Assembly (NCBI GenBank): GCA_963851085.1
Contig: CAWKNX010000025.1
Location: forward strand, 1-51,767
Length of the DNA stretch: 51,767 nt
Origin: DATFVJ01 sp963851085
GTDB lineage: Bacteria; Actinomycetota; Actinomycetes; Streptosporangiales; Streptosporangiaceae
Direction of reading: 5' to 3'
Position 1 is the stretch's first letter. Each line of letters begins with the position of its first letter. The notes below the pieces were generated by a model that searched no databases, was not told the DNA's origin, and saw only the letters and a list, made by a program, of their open reading frames with translations. Position numbers and translations under genes: made by a program. Positions 49,419 through 51,767 of this stretch are shown here, in pieces.

Positions 49419-50258
49419 ATGAATGACCGTTCACCCGAGCGGGCGGGGACCACGGCGCAGGCACCGCAGGCCAGCGTCCTCGACGTACGCGGTGTGACGG
49501 TCCGCTTTGGCGGGCTCACCGCGCTGGACGGGGCGTCGCTTACTGTCGCACCGCGCCAGGTGACGGGGGTCATCGGCCCCAACGGGGCTGGGAAGACCAC
49601 GCTGCTCAACGTACTCTGCGGCTTCGTCAGGCCGGAAGCGGGCAGCATTTCGTTCGACGGCCGGCCGCTCACCCGGCTGCGCCCGCACCGGCTTGCGGCG
49701 TTGGGTATCGCGAGGACCTTGCAAGGGGTGGCGCTGTTCAGCCACCTGAGCGTGCTCGAGAACGTCATGACGGGCGCGAACTGCCGGGCCCGCGCCGGGT
49801 TCGCCTCCGCGCTGTTCGCCCTGCGCCGGTCCGACCGTGACGAGGCGGCGCTCAGGGAACTTGCGCTCGAGGCGCTCGACGAGGTCGGCGCCGCCGACCT
49901 GGCGGACCGGATGCCGTGGCAGCTCTCCTACGGCATGCGCAAGCGGGTCGCGCTGGCCCGCGCCCTGGTCGCGCGGCCCCGCCTGCTCCTGCTCGACGAG
50001 CCGGCCAGCGGGCTGTCCGAGGCGGAACTCGCCGAGCTTGGCCAGTTCATCAGGGGGCTCACGGCCCAGGCATCGGTTGTGGTCGTCGAGCACCACATGG
50101 ACCTGATGATGTCGGTCTGCGACACCATCGTCGTCCTCGACTTCGGCAAGGTCATCGCGAGCGGCACACCGGACCAGGTGCGCACCGATGATGCCGTCAC
50201 CGCCGCCTACCTCGGGGTGGACAGCGCGGATCACGGTGAGGGCGGCGGCGGTGCCTGA
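49419..50258 (+). CDS. livG: Branched-chain amino acid-type ABC ATPase (LivG-like)
   Basis: One of the two ATPases of a HAAT-family importer. 279 residues: Walker A GPNGAGKTT (53-61), the long family-specific insert (RTLQGVALFSHLSVLENVM), signature LSYGMRKRVALARAL (the LivG form of LSGGQ), Walker B LLLLDEPASGL and the switch histidine in VVEHHMDLMM. It is the first gene of the operon; livF overlaps its last codons. The substrate may be branched-chain amino acids, amides or urea; the binding-protein gene is not in the window. Confidence 0.93.
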   Translation: MNDRSPERAGTTAQAPQASVLDVRGVTVRFGGLTALDGASLTVAPRQVTGVIGPNGAGKTTLLNVLCGFVRPEAGSISFDGRPLTRLRPHRLAALGIARTLQGVALFSHLSVLENVMTGANCRARAGFASALFALRRSDRDEAALRELALEALDEVGAADLADRMPWQLSYGMRKRVALARALVARPRLLLLDEPASGLSEAELAELGQFIRGLTAQASVVVVEHHMDLMMSVCDTIVVLDFGKVIASGTPDQVRTDDAVTAAYLGVDSADHGEGGGGA

Positions 50259-50991
50259 CACCGGCAACATCAGCGGCGCCGAGATGCTCAAGGTCGAGGG
50301 CCTCAGCGCCGGATACGACGGGATCCTCGCACTGCACGGCGTGTCGCTCTCCGTCCCGCGCGCGACGATTACCGCGGTGCTCGGCGCCAACGGCGCGGGC
50401 AAGACCACCCTGCTGCGTACCATCAGCGGGCTCGTCCAGGCCCGCCGCGGGCGGGTCAGCCTCGCGGGCACCGACCTGACCGGGCGCCGGCCGGAAGACA
50501 TCGTCCGGGCCGGGGTTTCACACGTCCCGGAGGGACGCGGCGTGATCGCGGAACTGACGGTCGAGGAGAACCTGCGGCTCGGTGCCCTCTGGCGGCCTGA
50601 CCGCGGCGACCGCGCCGCCGCGCTCGCCACTGCCTACGAGCTCTTCCCGCCGCTCGCGAGCCGCGCCGGCCAGCCCGCGGCCACCTTGTCAGGCGGCGAG
50701 CGGCAGATGCTGGTGATCGGGCGGGCCCTGATGGCGCGGCCGCGGCTGCTGCTCCTTGACGAGCCGTCCCTTGGCCTCGCACCGAAGGTGGTCGCGTCCT
50801 TGATGCACCTGGTGCGCAGGCTCCGCGACGACACCGGGCTGACGGTCCTGCTCGTGGAGCAGAACGCGCGCAGCGCGCTCGCGATCGCCGATCAGGGCAT
50901 CGTGCTCAACCTGGGCCGGATCGCCGCTGTCGCGGACGCCGCGACGCTCGCCGCCGACACCGCCCTCCGCCACCACTACCTGGGCTTCTGA
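50251..50991 (+). CDS. livF: Branched-chain amino acid-type ABC ATPase (LivF-like)
   Basis: Second ATPase, 246 residues: Walker A GANGAGKTT (about 45-53), VPEGRGVIAELTVEENL, signature LSGGERQM, Walker B LLLLDEPSLGLAP and the switch region VLLVEQNARSAL, all typical of LivF. The GTG start overlaps the livG stop by eight bases and has GAGGG upstream, indicating translational coupling. It should pair with LivG in equal amounts. Confidence 0.93.
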   Translation: MPDTGNISGAEMLKVEGLSAGYDGILALHGVSLSVPRATITAVLGANGAGKTTLLRTISGLVQARRGRVSLAGTDLTGRRPEDIVRAGVSHVPEGRGVIAELTVEENLRLGALWRPDRGDRAAALATAYELFPPLASRAGQPAATLSGGERQMLVIGRALMARPRLLLLDEPSLGLAPKVVASLMHLVRRLRDDTGLTVLLVEQNARSALAIADQGIVLNLGRIAAVADAATLAADTALRHHYLGF

Positions 50992-51022
50992 AGGGCCGAG
51001 TCTCTGAAAAGAGGTGTGCCAC

Positions 51023-51767
51023 ATGCGCGAGTTCATCTCCTTCACGCTCGGCGGGATCAGCTTCGGGATGGTGTACGCCGCGATCGGGCTTTCGCTCGTG
51101 CTGATCTGGCGAGCCACCCGGATCCTGAACTACGCGCAGGGCGGCATGGCGATGTTCACCACCTTCGTCGCCCTGTCCGTCGTCAAAGCCACCGGTTCCT
51201 ACTGGGCCGGGTTCGCCGCCGCGCTCGGCGCCGGGTTCGTCCTCGGCGCCGTCATCGAACGGGTGGTGATCCGGCCGGTTGAGAACAAGCCGCCGCTCAA
51301 CGCGGTCATCGTGACGATCGGTCTGCTGATCTTCCTCGAGGGCCTGGCCGGGATCATCTTCGGGGGCCAGTTCCGGTCTTTCCCCGCGGCGCTTTCCATC
51401 ACCGGGCTCAAGGTCGGCTCGAGTCACATCGCGCTTTCCAGAAACGACCTGTTCGTCACCGGGTCGGTCCTCGCCGCCGCACTGCTGCTCGCCGCGCTGT
51501 TCAGGTACACACCGGTCGGGCTGCGCATGCGGGCCGCGGCGTTCCAGCCCGACATCGCCCGCCTGCTCGGCGTCCGGGTCGGCCGCGTCCTCACCCTCGG
51601 CTGGGCGCTCGCGGGCCTGATCGGCGCGCTCGCCGGTGTGCTGGTCTCGCCGTCGACGTTCCTCTACCCCAACAGCATGGACTCGATCTTCGTGCTCGGC
51701 TTCACCGCCGCCGTGCTCGGTGGCCTCGACAGCCCGTTCGGCGCCGTCGTCGGCGGGCTCGTGCTCG
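51023..51767 (+). CDS. livH: Branched-chain amino acid-type ABC permease (LivH-like), partial
   Basis: The reading frame is open to the window edge; 248 codons are visible of about 290. It begins MREFISFTLGGISFGMVYAA after AGAGGTG and has the LivH hallmarks: RATRILNYAQGGMAMF near residue 31, about six visible hydrophobic segments, and the ATPase-contact loop with MRAAAFQPDIARLLGVRV. It starts 31 bases after livF on the same strand. The remaining livM and binding-protein genes presumably follow outside. Confidence 0.93.
   Translation, partial: MREFISFTLGGISFGMVYAAIGLSLVLIWRATRILNYAQGGMAMFTTFVALSVVKATGSYWAGFAAALGAGFVLGAVIERVVIRPVENKPPLNAVIVTIGLLIFLEGLAGIIFGGQFRSFPAALSITGLKVGSSHIALSRNDLFVTGSVLAAALLLAALFRYTPVGLRMRAAAFQPDIARLLGVRVGRVLTLGWALAGLIGALAGVLVSPSTFLYPNSMDSIFVLGFTAAVLGGLDSPFGAVVGGLVL

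Overview
The window comes from a high-GC, morphologically complex actinomycete of the Streptosporangiales/Streptomycetales kind; I cannot name the species from sequence alone. The reasons are very GC-rich coding DNA, many GTG starts with GGAGG-type ribosome sites, a sporulation-type SsgA-like protein, an AldO-type alditol oxidase and long hairpin terminators without U-tracts.

Layout. 0-1.6 kb: an IS110-family insertion sequence whose upstream non-coding end probably encodes a bridge RNA. 1.7-5.5 kb: histidine ammonia-lyase, a class IV aminotransferase, uracil-DNA glycosylase and an SsgA-like protein. 5.9-6.1 kb: tRNA-Val(CAC) with the C-terminal stump of a tyrosine integrase beside it, the scar of a lost integrative element. 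6.1-11.8 kb: a five-gene minus-strand operon with an ABC importer (binding lipoprotein, two permeases, ATPase) translationally coupled to a metallophosphoesterase. 12.1-16.2 kb: the Hen1-Pnkp RNA end-repair pair. 16.6-17.7 kb: ammonia-dependent asparagine synthetase AsnA. 17.7-21.1 kb: repeat-rich, gene-poor DNA with a secreted NlpC/P60 hydrolase. 21.1-26.2 kb: a methyltransferase, a VOC protein and a three-gene run (M15-like peptidase, AsnB-like amidotransferase, SDR). 27.0-30.6 kb: a 1,196-residue orphan protein with no enzymatic motif that I recognise. 31.6-35.9 kb: a UvrD/PcrA-type helicase and a DUF885 protein, separated by a palindromic repeat that a small MITE has split. 35.9-39.8 kb: gene debris, a YCII protein, a secreted transglycosylase-like protein and a Gfo/Idh/MocA oxidoreductase. 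39.8-49.1 kb: alditol oxidase divergent from an arylsulfatase, an aldo/keto reductase, a cytochrome P450, a 5-FTHF cyclo-ligase-like protein, a YbaK deacylase and a YdfG-type dehydrogenase. 49.4 kb to the end: a branched-chain-amino-acid-type ABC transporter (LivG, LivF, partial LivH).

The genes that clearly work together are the importer/phosphoesterase operon, Hen1-Pnkp and the Liv operon. The 22.8-26.2 kb run is a weaker, inferred unit. The strongest non-gene signal is a dispersed palindrome (core TGATCGCGGTAACTTTT) present three times: intact at 47.85 kb, truncated at 18.4 kb, and interrupted by a 160-bp element with a 4-bp target duplication at 33.9 kb. Several gene fragments (integrase, phosphotransferase, MFS exporter, chitinase tail) and five short tandem-repeat arrays show that the spaces between genes have been actively reshuffled.
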